The notes: generated by a model not told the origin, from the sequence alone. 64,000 nucleotides of DNA from Panagrolaimus kolymaensis (GCA_028622995.1 JAJQJQ010000016.1:2976001-3040000); one strand, 5' to 3'. Shown: positions 1 to 11,329, numbered from the stretch's first letter. Translations and numbers: made by a program.

Positions 1-475
1 CAATGCATAAAAATCTCTCAATGTTCTGACTGTAAATATTTTTTTTATTATTCAAGAATATCAATCAAATGGAAATGGTACTGTTGTTGCGTAATCATCC
101 TAATATCTTTTGTAAATCTAATTTTCAACTTTTTTAAACGTTGGTTATCAAAAAATCAAAAACTAATTTCTTCCCTTCTGCAATTATTTTAAAAACATAC
201 CTGGATCAACTTTTAATGGCATATCCACAAAATATTTTGAATCAGGAAATAATCTCGCATCCTGTACTGCTTGCAAAATAGGACCATCACAATAAATTTG
301 ACTAAAAGAAATTCATTTTAAGTTTAAAAAAATAAGAAACACATTTTCCAAGATTTTTCTTTTACGAAATAACATCAGTCAACAATGTTGATTGATCACA
401 ATAACAACATTGATTAAAATTCAAAGAAGAGAAAAAAATAACTAACCTCAAAAGTGAAATAACATAATAAAGCAT
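1..475 (-). CDS. Trehalase, 5' end only (partial at left edge)
   Basis: Glycoside hydrolase family 37 trehalase, which splits trehalose into two glucoses. Three exons are visible on the minus strand: 475-447, 301-201 and 29-1, each with consensus splice sites and consistent phase. The joined N-terminus starts MLYYVISLLRS and continues QIYCDGPILQAVQDARLFPD, then SKYFVDMPLKVDP, then VRTLRDFYAL. The block I-Y-C-x-G, LFPDSK and F-V-D-M-P is the conserved trehalase N-terminal region. The catalytic domain lies outside the window. The leader before the conserved block is very short (about 10 residues), shorter than a normal signal peptide, so either the enzyme is cytosolic or an upstream start is used. 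I chose the start because it is the first in-frame ATG with a good donor after it. Family assignment is firm; the first exon is less certain. Confidence 0.8.
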
Positions 476-2081
476 TTTCAATTTTCAATCACACTATTAA
501 TTTAAAATTAAATACATTTAATTATGGTTAAGGCAGCCGAAGAAATAATAACGAAAAAATCTGTCTAGTTTATCGACAAAAAAAGTTAATTAATAAAAAA
601 AGAGAAACCAGCGTTGAGAAAATAATAATGGAATAAAGAACCCCGAAAAAAATATGATGTTTGTTGATTAGTAAAAAAAATAACAACAAAATTACGCAAC
701 TATTTTATGAGCAGCTTTCCTTTTTTTATGGATGATTCTAATTTATGATTTTACTTTGTAAATTTGAAAGAAAAACCATTGAAACCCGGAACGTTCTTCC
801 TTCACAATGTCTCTTATTTTAATAGAAGAGATGCAAGTAAGCAGTGATGAAGCTCTCAGTCAGTCAATGAATGTGAAAAAAATAAAGGATGCAGCCGTTT
901 GCTGGCTGTTCTGATGCTTGCTTGTCCACTGACGGACGACAACAGCGGCGGCAGCGGCTTGCTTGTATTTATTTGGCAATAAGAAAAACGGAATGAAATA
1001 AGACAGACTTTCGTTGCTTTTCTTGTTTCGGGTGGCGGTTGGCTGGCTGATGATGTTCACGTGACCAGAGATGATCGTTCGCTCGTTTGTGAAAAACAAA
1101 ACGATATCACGTCTTCATTCTTTTCTCATTTTTAACCTTTTAACTATCACAAAAAATTGTGTTTTTGTTTAATACTTTGAAATGGCAGAAAAATAAAGAC
1201 AAGAAAAATTTGGTTCCTACTAAATAAATTAAGACTCTTTTTAATTTAAAACGTGACAATGTCAAATGTTTCTTGTCTGATTCGAAGAATTTTTCTTGAT
1301 TATTTGAACGATTCCTCTTTTTTGTCTGAAGGTGAAATGAATTTATTTCTTTTTTGTTCTTTGATGAAAAATTGTAAATAATAATATTTCACAATTTTAT
1401 CGAACGTTTGTTTGTAAATAAACATTTTCAACAACGAAAAAACATTCAAAAAAAAGAACTGAAAAAGAAAAAGCGATTCTTGACCATTTGATCGTTATTG
1501 GTTTTTCCAACGTTGGATGATGATGACCTATTTCACACCGTAGTTTGTTGAATTGAATCACAAAATGATTTGCTTACACGTTTAACAAAACCAAATAAAC
1601 ATTCTAGCCCAATAACGCAAAGTAATAAAAATCAAGAATAAATGGTGTAGTAATTAAATTAAATTATCCGAATTACAAAATCTATCAATAATAATAAAAA
1701 AACTTTACCATAATAAACAAAAAATGAAAAAATCTATTTTTCTAAAATTACTGACCTTATTTGGGTTATGATTAGCTACCATTTAATGACTTAAAAAAAG
1801 AAGAGTTATTATGTTTTTATCCAAAAAATATATTGCTTCACTTCATCGCATCCTTCATAGCGACTAATAAATTGCCCTGGAATAATACAATCAACTTTTT
1901 CATTTCATTCATTATTTGAATTAAAAGAAAAATGGATTCCGTCGGTTTTTTCTCCTTCATTTTTAAAAACCTTTGTGCTTTTTTGTCGTCCATCTTTTTG
2001 TTGAATTGCTTCATCACATAATAAAATATCCTTTTTTAGTTTGCTTCTTAATGAATACTATAATGCTTGGACATTAAAAAC
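476..2081. other. Intergenic region, no gene supported
   Basis: About 1.6 kb between the divergent trehalase start and the next candidate gene. It is mostly AT-rich homopolymer sequence, with a less AT-rich patch around 890-1080 that gives a stop-free minus frame but shows no splice structure or familiar motif. It probably holds the trehalase promoter. I see no RNA gene in it. Confidence 0.4.
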
Positions 2082-2444
2082 ATGTTGCTTTTATTGGTAG
2101 TTTTTACGCTGGCATTTTGTTTTTCATGTTAAATTTTCATTTAATTATGTTGTGATGATTCTTAATTTATTATTTTAGGCTAATGCCAGTCCCTCTGCTA
2201 CAATCCACATTCCACAACGTGATGAAACTAAAAAAGACCATCTTCCCGTTGGTTCACCTGAAGGTGAACGTAGCATTTCGCTTAAAACTGTAATAAACCC
2301 TTAAGAACATAGGCAATGGGTTTTCATGGTAAATGTCAGATTTTTTACAAATGAAATTTAATTTAATTATTGCAGAAACATCCCAACCTTCAACAACATT
2401 ATCATCGAACTCCAACTTTTTTAGCTTTCCTTCGATTTTTTTAG
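2082..2444 (+). CDS. Candidate small secreted peptide gene (phase of intron 1 unresolved)
   Basis: An ATG at 2082 opens a strongly hydrophobic leader (MLLLLVVFTLAFCFS) followed by a GT donor at 2128. After a TTTTAG acceptor at 2178 comes a codon-like stretch beginning ANASPSATIHIPQRDETKKD. It can be spliced at a GTAATA donor (about 2289) to a TTGCAG acceptor (about 2373), giving a tail KHPNLQQHYHRTP and then hydrophobic residues up to TAG at 2442-2444. The problem is intron 1: the leader ends in phase 1 whereas the best frame of exon 2 needs phase 0, so the join as written hits a stop. A second frame of exon 2 is also open (phase 2). Either there is a small sequencing indel in the T-rich leader, or the first exon is another one. 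I recognise no family. The call is tentative. Confidence 0.3.
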
Positions 2445-2686
2445 TATAATAAAATCAGAGATTTTTAGAGCCGTTGGATTTTACACGTGAATTAACTTGG
2501 TTGTTTTATCCATATTTTTCAAAACTAAATAACGTGAACGAGGCACAAAAAAAAGCCGGAAAATTCTTTTATCATAAGGTAATTTAATTACGGATCTTGG
2601 AATGATATTTATTGTTTAAAACAGTTTACACAAAATGATTACAATAAAATTGTATAATTAAATATGGAAATCTTTTTATTATTATT

Positions 2687-4062
2687 TTAATTAAAGAGCA
2701 ATTCTTTAAGGAGTTCCTTAGTGAGAGCTCGTCTTTCGCACCGATTTCCATTTGCACAATGGTATCCTCGCTAAAAAAATAAATATTCGCATAAAGTAAT
2801 TTTGGGGCTAGAAACTTACTGGACAACACGATGATTCACAACAAGTTGCATAAGCAAGAGGGCAGCAATTGTAAGTTGTTGGAACATCAGCTCGGTCTTT
2901 TTCATTTGGGCAACAAGTATTATCTTCAGGGCATTCACTATCATCTGGGCAAGTTATGGTAGCATCGGATTCAGCCGAATCGAAGGTGTAAGTTCCGCGG
3001 CGAATGGGTGCTGCTGGTGCAGTAACTGTAATACCATCGGAATCTGCCATGCATCCATCACGATGGCATCTATATCCTTTAGGACAGCAGCGACCATCAG
3101 AGCAACAAACACCTTCGGAGAAGCTGCAGCATTGGGGAATGGCGCGAAGGCTTGAAGATTCGCAGCAGCTTTCATCTCCACGACAAAGACCGCCATTGCA
3201 CGGTCGGGTTGAAGGATTCATCACAACGCCGGATTTACGAACCATGCGTATAGCCAAAAATTTTCGATACCATGAAGTTGATTCATCTGTCTTTAAATGT
3301 AATAATGCGCTTAACTTAAATATATTTAAAAAAAAGCTTTACCCTGGTATTAGTGCATCGACCTTCTGAAACATCACATTTGGTTCCTTCAGGACAGCAA
3401 TGCAAGTGATCCTGACTATAAAAATACGCTTGATAGGAATTATCACGGATCTATGAAACCTTACCAACAAACTGCATTTGGAACTGGGCAACATCCAAAA
3501 ATACCACTTCCAAGATCACAACATGTAGTTCCAGAGGGACATTTGGATTTTCCATCGCTGCATTCCACATCATTTTGTGCCTGACTTCGGAAAGGCTCAC
3601 GTCGGGGTGAAGCATTTTGGCTAGGATATTTCAGTTTCATTGAATCATCATCTGGTCCGGGTGCATTTTCATCCCAAACAACGGGAATGTTACCACCTTC
3701 TTCAGAAGATGGTTCATCAGAATCAAGTCTACGAGCTGGAGTTTTCTTATGAAGAGGAAAGTGTTTGCCAGTTGAATGTTGAGTGCATCGCCCCGCAGAG
3801 GTATCACAAACCGAATCATGGGGACAACAATGTCTTTGATCATTACTAAATAGACACGCTCATTATAAGAATTGTCATGATGCATGGAAACTCACCAACA
3901 AACAGCATTAGGAATCGGACAGCATCCATAAGTGCCTTCACCAAGAGGGCAGCACGTTGTTCCATCGGGACATGCCGAAACTTTATCTGGACAAACAACC
4001 AAATCGAGATCAGCAAAAGCTAAAGGAAACAAAAAAGCGAGATAAAATGCAAAAACTTGCAT
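2687..4062 (-). CDS. pgrn-1: Progranulin (granulin-repeat secreted protein)
   Basis: Secreted, lysosome-linked growth factor precursor cleaved into granulin peptides. Exons read from 4062 downwards: 4062-3896, about 3868-3466, about 3421-3343, about 3296-2820, and about 2774-2687. The start gives a clear signal peptide ([17 protein letters not shown]) followed by cysteine-rich granulin modules with the diagnostic paired cysteines: a first half module ending [12 protein letters not shown], then [10 protein letters not shown], a second [10 protein letters not shown] block, then [10 protein letters not shown], a third module with [23 protein letters not shown], and a fourth ending [15 protein letters not shown] proline- and acid-rich spacer of about 80 residues separates modules one and two. 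I count about four granulin units, against three in Caenorhabditis elegans PGRN-1 as I recall. The exon ending at about 3343 joins across an AAAG acceptor, less typical than the others. The C-terminus is a short basic and hydrophobic tail. The family is certain; individual exon edges are inferred. Confidence 0.9.
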
Positions 4063-4612
4063 TTTGTTTAAACTTTAAAAACAAAGTAATTAAAGATCGA
4101 TAGAACAAGTCGATCGTTTGCTTGTAAATAGGGTCGACTGAAAAACGATGGACAAGTGCAGTCGATAATGAAGTGATGGTGTTATCAGATAAAAACAGTT
4201 TGCTGAGGTCGCAAAAGATTATAGATAACTCACTCGTACCATTCATTTTTAGAACAACGCTAAATTTATCGCAAAAACAAATGATAAAAATCATTGATTA
4301 ACATTTCAAAAAATTGGAAGTATTTTAAAGATGATGGAAAAATCATATTTCTTAAACCATGAATGAAGATAAAGGCTATCCATACTAAAGATTGTAATGC
4401 TTCTAACAAATGAGTTAAAGTAATTCAAGAAAGTAATCATATTTGTTTAAAGAGTTTTTTCAACACTGTTCTTAGTTAAGCATATCAAAAATTTTGAACA
4501 TTTATTTCATTAAAAACAATAACAAAAAAGAACAATGGGAAAGCAATAAAAAAATCACAAAATTATAAATTCCCAAGAAAAAAATTGAAAAGTAACAAAA
4601 ACAAAAAAGAGA
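4063..4612. other. Intergenic, progranulin upstream region
   Basis: About 550 bp between the progranulin start and the stop codon of the next minus-strand gene. It is AT-rich. Nothing coding or structured was recognised; the spacing is rather long for a nematode operon. Confidence 0.4.
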
Positions 4613-5866
4613 TTAAGCTTTTCGAACATTTGTGTTAGGCTTTTTAGCATCCTTCCGAACTTGTCTTGAACAGGCCCATCCAACAAGAATAACAGCCAAG
4701 ATCACAAAAATACCAACACCAATGAAGACCCAAGTGCGTTCCTTGAACCACTTTGCTTTCTTAACAGCGCAATAAAGTCCAGGATGATTCAAGTCCATTT
4801 CATATTCATGATCAAGAATGTATTCCACGAGCAACGTCTTTAGACTAGTTTTGTTATACATGGAAGCATAATGATGGCGGGAGATAACATTTTCATTGGT
4901 GATGTTGTCAACAGCTTCATAGAAGAGGTAATCCTGAAAGAATGATATTTTATAAGAGTTTGAATATTTTTAACCACATACCATAAGACAAGGCATTCCA
5001 TAAAGGTTTGCAATGGAATAGAGTTGACCTTCATCATTTCCAAGTTCTTTGATGGCATCAGTTTCGCAAAATTCAACCATGTTTTGAACTGCTTGCAACG
5101 AGTACGTGGAAAGATTCAAGTACGTGGCACCTTCTTCCAAGAACTTCTTGAAGGCAATGGAGCATTCTTTCATGATCGGTTGGTAAGCCTGAAAATACGA
5201 ACAATAAAAAAGGAAAATGAGAAGGTAAATAGCTTACGTTAACATCTCCACTATCACTAGCAAGAATCATGTGTTCCGATGGAGTTTTGTTGTACATATG
5301 GACCAAACTTCTGGATAAATCCATATCATCCATATCACTGCATTTCATCGAAATTCTCGGGAAAAGGGAATTAAGCTTGTCGTATCGTTGATAGAAAACT
5401 TTAACAGCAATTCCTTGAGATTCATCAGAAGAGTTGGATGAGATGAAGTCGGTGCCATTAAGAACATGGAAAGGATATTTCTTGATAAAGACAGGAACAT
5501 CACCAAGTAGCTTATGACCAACACAATTTTCACCAATGCTTTGATTGTTTTGATCATTGGAACAAAGTTCAACTCCAACGGAGGAATCTGTCTCGTTAGC
5601 AGAAGGATACTGAATAGCATCGAGATGATCCAAAAGAGCTAATTCTTCAGCAAGCGATAAGTTTTGATTGACCATCATGGTAAAAGTGCGAGTGTAGAAT
5701 CCATCCTAAAAAATAAAAACTAGTTAACCAAATAAGCCAAGCAATAACTTACATCAGTGGCGTTGGGATATTCAACTTTTTTATCGCATCTACCAAACGG
5801 AAAAAGTGGATGAGCGTTGATTCCAGCGAAAGCCAAAACGATAAGAAACGGAAGAAAACTTTTCAT
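4613..5866 (-). CDS. Unrecognised type I membrane protein
   Basis: Four exons with standard splice sites: 5866 to about 5753, about 5713 to 5238, about 5188 to 4981, and about 4934 to 4613. The product starts with a signal peptide (MKSFLPFLIVLAFAGINA), then PLFPFGRCDKK and a lumenal or extracellular domain of about 310 residues with several N-glycosylation sequons (NATD, NLS, NGT, NSS, NKT, NIT), scattered cysteines and predicted helices such as NLSLAEELALLDHLDAIQ. Near the C-terminus there is one membrane span (WVFIGVGIFVILAVILVGWA) and a short basic tail ending NVRKA. I looked for histidine-phosphatase (RHG), protease and nicastrin motifs and saw none. It is a complete-looking, well-spliced gene, probably nematode-restricted. 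Function unknown. Confidence 0.75.
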
Positions 5867-6205
5867 TTTGTTGGTTTCTGAAAAACATCGATTGTATTCG
5901 TTTTATTATAAAAATGAAATAAATAGCACGCAATGAAACTTGAATCACTAAATACAGAGGAAGGCAAAAGTGGGGATAAACAAAAGAGCGAGAAAAAAAA
6001 AATTAAGGACCGACTGTCTTAAAAAACTAAACGTTAACACGCATTAGAAAACTGTTGAATAGCAAATTTCGTAGTAGACTTGGAAGGATCTTTTCAAGTA
6101 AAAGAAATAAAAAAAAATTCGATATGATAAAAATTAGAGAAACGAAAGCTAACGAAATAAAAAATGATCAAACTGACAAACACAAAACAACATATGTAAA
6201 AGATT

Positions 6206-6215
6206 GGCGCCAAAA
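6206..6215 (-). promoter_or_regulatory. E2F-like site upstream of the membrane-protein gene
   Basis: On the minus strand TTTTGGCGCC lies about 340 bp upstream of the 5866 start codon, inside the near-palindrome ATTGGCGCCAAA. It matches the E2F/DP core TTTGGCGC. It stands out from the AT-rich surroundings, but function is only inferred from the match. Confidence 0.3.
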
Positions 6216-6843
6216 TTTTAACTTATGAAACTCGAAAATCGTGTCAAGATTCCGCCGCCTTTGTCCAGATTTTTTATTTCAAATTTCTGCCACCTTTTTA
6301 GTGACAGTTTCTAAACATGTTTCAATGAGATTGAAATACATAAATTAGTAATAAAAAGAATTGGCTTTATTTTTGTTGTGGTATTTGTAAAAACGAGTTC
6401 TGCATATATCTAAAGAAAGTTACAATATTAAAAAAATTTGATTTATTGCTATCATTTTAAAAATAATTATCATCAAATCAAAACTGTTATGCAATATACT
6501 AATTTTTTTAATTTCCAAAGTCGCCTTATCGATATTGGAAATGTTTTTTTATTTTTAAATTCTTCTTATCTTCACTTTCAAAACAAATATTATTATCACA
6601 AATTCATGTTGTGTTCTTCTTGCCTTACATTAGTTTTTCTTAAAACTATGTGTCGAGTACTGCAAAAAAAAATTCTTGAGTATATCTTTTTTAAAAGTTT
6701 ATTTATGTCTAAATTAAATTTAAGAAAAACAAATGGAAGATAAATTTGTATGCACGCAGATATTTGAATGCTTTTCAACCCATATAAATTTTTATGATTA
6801 TTATTTTTCATAAAATAAAAAACATTCGTTACATAAAAATGAA

Positions 6844-7724
6844 TTAAGCAATGAGGTCTAAAAATTAAAAGAAAAGTTTAATAGCGTGAAATAAAAATCT
6901 TTTAACTTACGAGGAGCATGCCAAACAATAGCACCCGTACAACTTACAAGGAAAAAACTGAATGTTATAAAACAAATTCGATCCACAACCATTGCAGCTG
7001 AAAATTATCAAATTCATTTCAGACATCTAATATTTAATGTTAAAATTTATTTACCAAACATCCATTCGGATCTTATTTCATTGAAGAGTTCTTCTTTATG
7101 AGCTTTTGCTGTGAGAATTCTTAATTCACCTATAATCTCTCCAAATTGTTCTTCAGAAAAGCTTCGATAATTATTGTTTTTATTATTGGGTGCTTCGAGT
7201 GGTGATTGAGGTGATGGAGAAAATGATGGTTTGAAAGTAAAGGGTTCAAAATGTTCATGATATGGACCCGTGGGAGAAACAAGTTGAGTACTCAAAGTTG
7301 CAACTCGATTTGGATCAGTTCGAGTAAAAAGAAAATATCGATCTCCAAGGTTTTCACTCCATTGAGTCGGTTTTCTTTTTCCGATAACTAAAAATATTTT
7401 TATTGCTCCAAAAAATTATACTTTTAAAAATAAATTATACCAGGACAATTTTCAAGATGCAAATTATCTGTAAACAAAGCTTCTTTCGAATCCTTTGTTG
7501 TAGAACCATTGCTTTTTCCATAAAGTTGTGGATGAGCCAGCAATCGACTATCCACATCAATTTTATCTAAAGGTGTCAATGAATCGGAATTTTGTTGTTT
7601 CAGTTTTGGTTCTTTTTTATAAACAGTTCTTCGATTATAATTATGAGGGATTTTAAATCTTGGTGGACGTCGCATAAAAAGTATCCATGGAAGCCAACCG
7701 ATAAGCGGAAGACGAAGCAGTGCT
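6844..7724 (-). pseudogene. Nicotinic acetylcholine receptor subunit, 3' quarter only
   Basis: A pentameric ligand-gated ion channel subunit reduced to its C-terminal part. From 7724 the frame reads ALLRLPLIGWLPWILFMRRP, the signature just after TM3 at the start of the cytoplasmic loop. It continues through about 170 residues of loop and a pre-TM4 helix (EEQFGEIIGELRILTAKAHK, then RSEWMF), and the TM4 block AAMVVDRICFITFSFFLVSC with the tail WHAPHLIA. Exons run about 7724-7441, 7388-7054, about 6999-6910 and 6868-6844, all with good splice sites and phase. The signal peptide, ligand-binding domain with Cys loop, and TM1-TM3 are absent; directly 5' is COG3 coding sequence in another frame. The exons themselves are undamaged, so the loss is recent or an assembly artefact. 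Which subunit it is cannot be fixed from the loop. Confidence 0.8.
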
Positions 7725-8965
7725 TATTCCAGCATTATTTTCAACAATAAAAAATTGTTTATAAAGCCTAAATTCATCATCACACAATCTCAATAGAATT
7801 GAACATCCATCTCTTGTGAGAGTGCATGAAGAATCTTTATGTTTAGCAATTAAACTTAGAATTGATTTTTCAACTGCCGAACGAAGAAGTTGTTCACGAA
7901 TTCGAAAATATTCATGCTCGCATTCATTTACCATTTCCTGATATTCGTCATGATCAGAAAAGTATTGATGTGCAAGGGCAAGGGCATTTCGAACAGAACT
8001 AGCTTTAACTGCAAATATACCATATAATAATGTGAATGTGTCATCATCAGTGAAAGCAGTTCCAGGTGCTATAGTAGTTGAAGATTTTCCAGTTGCTTGA
8101 CGTGATAAAACTTCATGTTCACATGAAGCAATATCAGCTATTACTCCTGTTTTAATTGATGTTAAAGCTCTAAAAAAACAAATATCATTACATATGTATG
8201 TACAAATATTTTTTGGTATTCATTGGGCTATAGTATACAAAATTTCAGTAAGCTTAAATTATGTACTGTACTCACTTCGATAAACATTGCTCATATTTTT
8301 CTAAATAAGCAGCCGATTCCCGATGTTCTGGATTTGCTCGAAGAAAATTCATACATTCATGAATTGTAGAAAGAATTTGTGGAAAAAGTGACCCATTAAT
8401 TAGCAATCGAGAAGTTTGCAATTTCTAAAACTCATATAATAATTTCATACATACTCAAATGAATGCTCTTACCTTCATAATCCATTCGCATTGTGTATAA
8501 TAATGTAAATTAGTTTTTAATTGTTCAGTTCCAGTAGCCATTTGAGTTTGTTGATTCATCATTTGTTCGCACGCATGATGAAGAGATGAAGTTTTATCTG
8601 TTACCGCTTTATATTTTTCTTGAAGTTCTTTTAATGTCTATAAAATATTAATTTTATGTATGATTTCATTCCATAACGAATGCCTCTTACTTCTGAGCAT
8701 GTTTGCTTCTGTTCATCCAAAGATTTAACCTTTGTCATATACTTTTTAAGGATTTGTAATTCATCCGATTCTTCAACTTCAATAATATCCTTTTCCAATG
8801 CATAAAATTTTGCAAAGGTTTCTGTAATAGCGTCCTCTTCAAAAGTAAACTTCAAATCCGGTTTATCTAGAATTTGTTCAATTCCAAACCATTGAAGATT
8901 TTGTAATCTTTCACAAGCTCTTCCAGCATGATAAGCTTCATCCATTTTTTCTTCCAATTTAATTT
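7725..8965 (-). pseudogene. cog-3: COG3 (Golgi tethering complex subunit), truncated at its 3' end
   Basis: COG3/Sec34 is a lobe A subunit of the conserved oligomeric Golgi complex that tethers retrograde vesicles. The exons (8965-8692, about 8640-8472, about 8427-8277, about 8170 onward) encode family landmarks: YHAGRACERLQNLQWFGIEQ, a heptad-rich middle with [65 protein letters not shown], and ECEHEYFRIREQLLRSAVEK followed by CTLTRDGCSILLRLCDDEF and RLYKQFF. Similarity stops near 7740, where the normal protein continues into the block ending R-P-L-I-I-H. Instead the frame runs through receptor sequence out of frame and ends at TAA near 7653. The start is uncertain: an acceptor at 8966 suggests an upstream exon; otherwise the ATG at 8945 is used. 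About half the normal protein length is missing. Confidence 0.8.
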
Positions 8966-9204
8966 CTATGCAACAAAATTTTTAAACAAAAGTAAAAAAA
9001 AATTAATAAAAAAAATTAAAGGGTAGTTTGGAACCCATTTTTGTTACAAAAATTAACTAGTGTTTTTTAACTTAAAGATCACAATGACCCATGTTTATAA
9101 ACTCCATTAAATAAATTATAAACACAGCATAAATGCTTCAAAAATAAATTAAAATAAAAGATATCAATTAAATAAATAATATTATACAATTTATAAGATA
9201 AAAA

Positions 9205-9400
9205 ACATTTTGTTTTTTAAGATTCATGGTAACAAGTTGAATGCATCTAAGGTAACTTCCTTCCAATGTATTATTTGGGAATTCATTGGACGTCAAGATC
9301 ACGATGTTAGCAGATAGATATTTCTTGATGAAAGGCACGATAAAAATAGTTTAGTTGCAATTTTTGAAAGAAATGGCTATGTTTCAGGTTCAATAATTTC
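9205..9400 (-). pseudogene. Fossil fragment of the TRAP-alpha 3' end
   Basis: The plus-strand sequence from TTGTTTTTTAAGATTCATGG (about 9209) onward aligns by eye with the 3' end of the intact TRAP-alpha gene starting near 9855 (TTGTTTTTTGAGGTTTACG). Shared landmarks in order are a TTTGGGAAT-CATT match, GTCAAGATCAC, and TTTCTTGATGA followed by GCACG. Substitutions and small indels destroy the reading frame. The match weakens after about 9360. It is a decayed partial duplicate lying about 450 bp downstream of its parent in the same orientation. Confidence 0.7.
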
Positions 9401-9850
9401 ATTTTATAAATCATAAGACTTTGCAAATGTTTTAGACATGGCGTTTAAAGTTTAAACCTCAAACTTTGTTTATTTGAGACATTTTTACCTCAATACCATA
9501 GAAGACAACATTGTAATTTTCCGCAAGCTTTGAGAATATAATAAAACGAGTATGCTTCATACCTTTTCTCAACAAAATTCAACGTGGCATTTTTCCACCT
9601 CGATTTTGGCAGCAAACCAACGCGACAAACATTGAAAGGGAAATTTTATATCCACTTTTGGTCTGAATTAAAAATAAGGAAATGAAATTTAATTTTTTTA
9701 TTAAAACTCCGTATTAAAAAAACAAAACAAACAACCAGCGTTTCAAGAAAACCAAAGAAAGTATATTAAAAAACAATACAAAGGCATCAAAGAAAAAATT
9801 ACATAAGAGATTGAAAGAATTAAATAAGTTATATATAATTTATAAAAACG

Positions 9851-10888
9851 TTAATTTGTTTTTTGAGGTTTACGTTGACGTGGTGAGCCCATTTTAGGTG
9901 AACGCTTTTCAGTATGTTCCTTGGGAATCCATTCAAAGTCAAGATCACCATTTTTACCGGTACCAGTTTCTTGATGATGACGAGCACGTTGAGGTTGTTT
10001 GCGAGTGAACCGAGAAAGGAAATGTTGACCTGTAAACGAATAAGTTTATAAACAAGAAAAACAAGAAGAAATGTTTACCAAGAAGAAGGATGAGAACAAG
10101 GAATCCAATGCCAGTAAGAATCAAGAAGTAATATTCTGCGTTGAAAACAGAGTCATCTTCAAGAATGTTGACAGTTTGATTGAATGCAGTTGAAACATAT
10201 GGAACATTATCAGCATCAGAATAATGAAGTTCAACAACCAATCCAAGAGGACGTCCAATAAAACCTTCATTAGGGATTAGAGCAAAATCAAATGTAGCTT
10301 CTTGTTTGGGAGCAACGACACGTTGATAACGGGCGGCAGTAAACTAAAAAAATAAGATAAAGTTATAAACAATATACCTAAAAGTTATAAAGGCTTACGT
10401 TTTGAACATGATAGCTGAAGTCAAGAGGATAGCGGAAAGAAGTGTGAGAAAAGTGAACAGTGAAGTCTTTTTCACCACGATTAGCAAAACCAATTAAAAA
10501 TTTAGCTACTTTACCAGCAACTAGTTCAAGATCTAAAAACGAGGTGTAAAAATCAACATATAAAAATAAAGGCTTACTTTCACCAGCACCGACAGGTTCA
10601 GTAAAAAGAAAACTAATTTGAGCATCAGGTGAAGATGTAATTTTAAAATCGGTTTCATCCATGGTCTAAAAAATAAACGAAATGAAGTTAAGGGCGTATG
10701 ATAAAAGGTACATACCTCAGCAGCTTTGTCGTCTACTTCATCTTGAACTTCGCCATCAGCGGAATCTTCAGCATAAATCAAAGGAAAACCTGCAAAACTA
10801 TCTTTGATTACATAAACTAATTAAGAACATACTTACTTGTAGAAATCAAAAGAATGCCAAAAAGAGCAAGAAGCCACCTGGAAGACAT
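9851..10888 (-). CDS. trap-1: Translocon-associated protein subunit alpha (TRAP-alpha/SSR1)
   Basis: ER membrane subunit of the TRAP complex, which associates with the Sec61 translocon and helps start translocation of some secretory proteins. Exons run 10888-10840, about 10789-10718, about 10664-10578, about 10533-10399, about 10343-10083 and about 10030-9851. The protein has a signal peptide (MSSRWLLALFGILLIST), the acidic N-terminal segment typical of the family (EDSADGEVQDEVDDKAAE), a lumenal domain including KFLIGFANRGEKDFTVHFSH and SFRYPLDFSYHVQN, one membrane span (YYFLILTGIGFLVLILLLG), and a basic cytosolic tail ending SPRQRKPQKTN. These match metazoan SSR1 from end to end and the length is normal. 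A decayed copy of its last exon lies downstream. High confidence. Confidence 0.93.
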
Positions 10889-11329
10889 GATAAAGTTCTA
10901 AAAAGATTTAAAGTTTAAACGAATGTTCAATACTTTTCAAGGAATAAAAATGAATGTCAAAAAGCGTCAATGAAAAAATATTAGTCGCTTTTTTGTTTTG
11001 TTTCTTTGCAGTTTTATCGGTAGAATGCTCGCTTGGTTTACCAGCGCAAAAAGCGACTTTCATTCATATTTATTCCTTTCTCTTCCAACCATTGCCAGAC
11101 TGCTTTTTATCGTGTTAAGAGAATTGGTTGCTAGTACTTATTTAAAAATAAGGAGGATGGGTTTACCGATATTCATGTATATCGACGACGATGGCAAAAT
11201 TTAAACTTAAAAATCCTTAATTAACAACTTAATATGCTTATAGTTTAAAGGAACTAATATTGATAGAATAAATCATAAAAATCACAGTATTCTTATTTCC
11301 ATCAATGCAAAATTAAATGCCATGGTTGA
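10889..11329. other. Intergenic, TRAP-alpha promoter side
   Basis: About 440 bp of AT-rich sequence upstream of TRAP-alpha. A short stop-free plus frame around 10998-11204 has no codon pattern or splice context that I trust. No other feature recognised. Confidence 0.35.

Noticed and set aside
860..1099. Open minus frame with Ala/Val run in a less AT-rich patch
   Set aside because: No splice sites, homology or start context; the Ala run reflects a GCC/GCT repeat on one strand.
3004..3369. Plus-strand open frame across the progranulin exon
   Set aside because: It is the antisense of a cysteine-rich exon; the minus strand has clear granulin modules.
6438..6811. Overlapping open frames on both strands around 6.4-6.8 kb
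   Set aside because: Phe/Asn/Tyr/Lys-rich translation typical of AT-rich noncoding DNA, with no motif.
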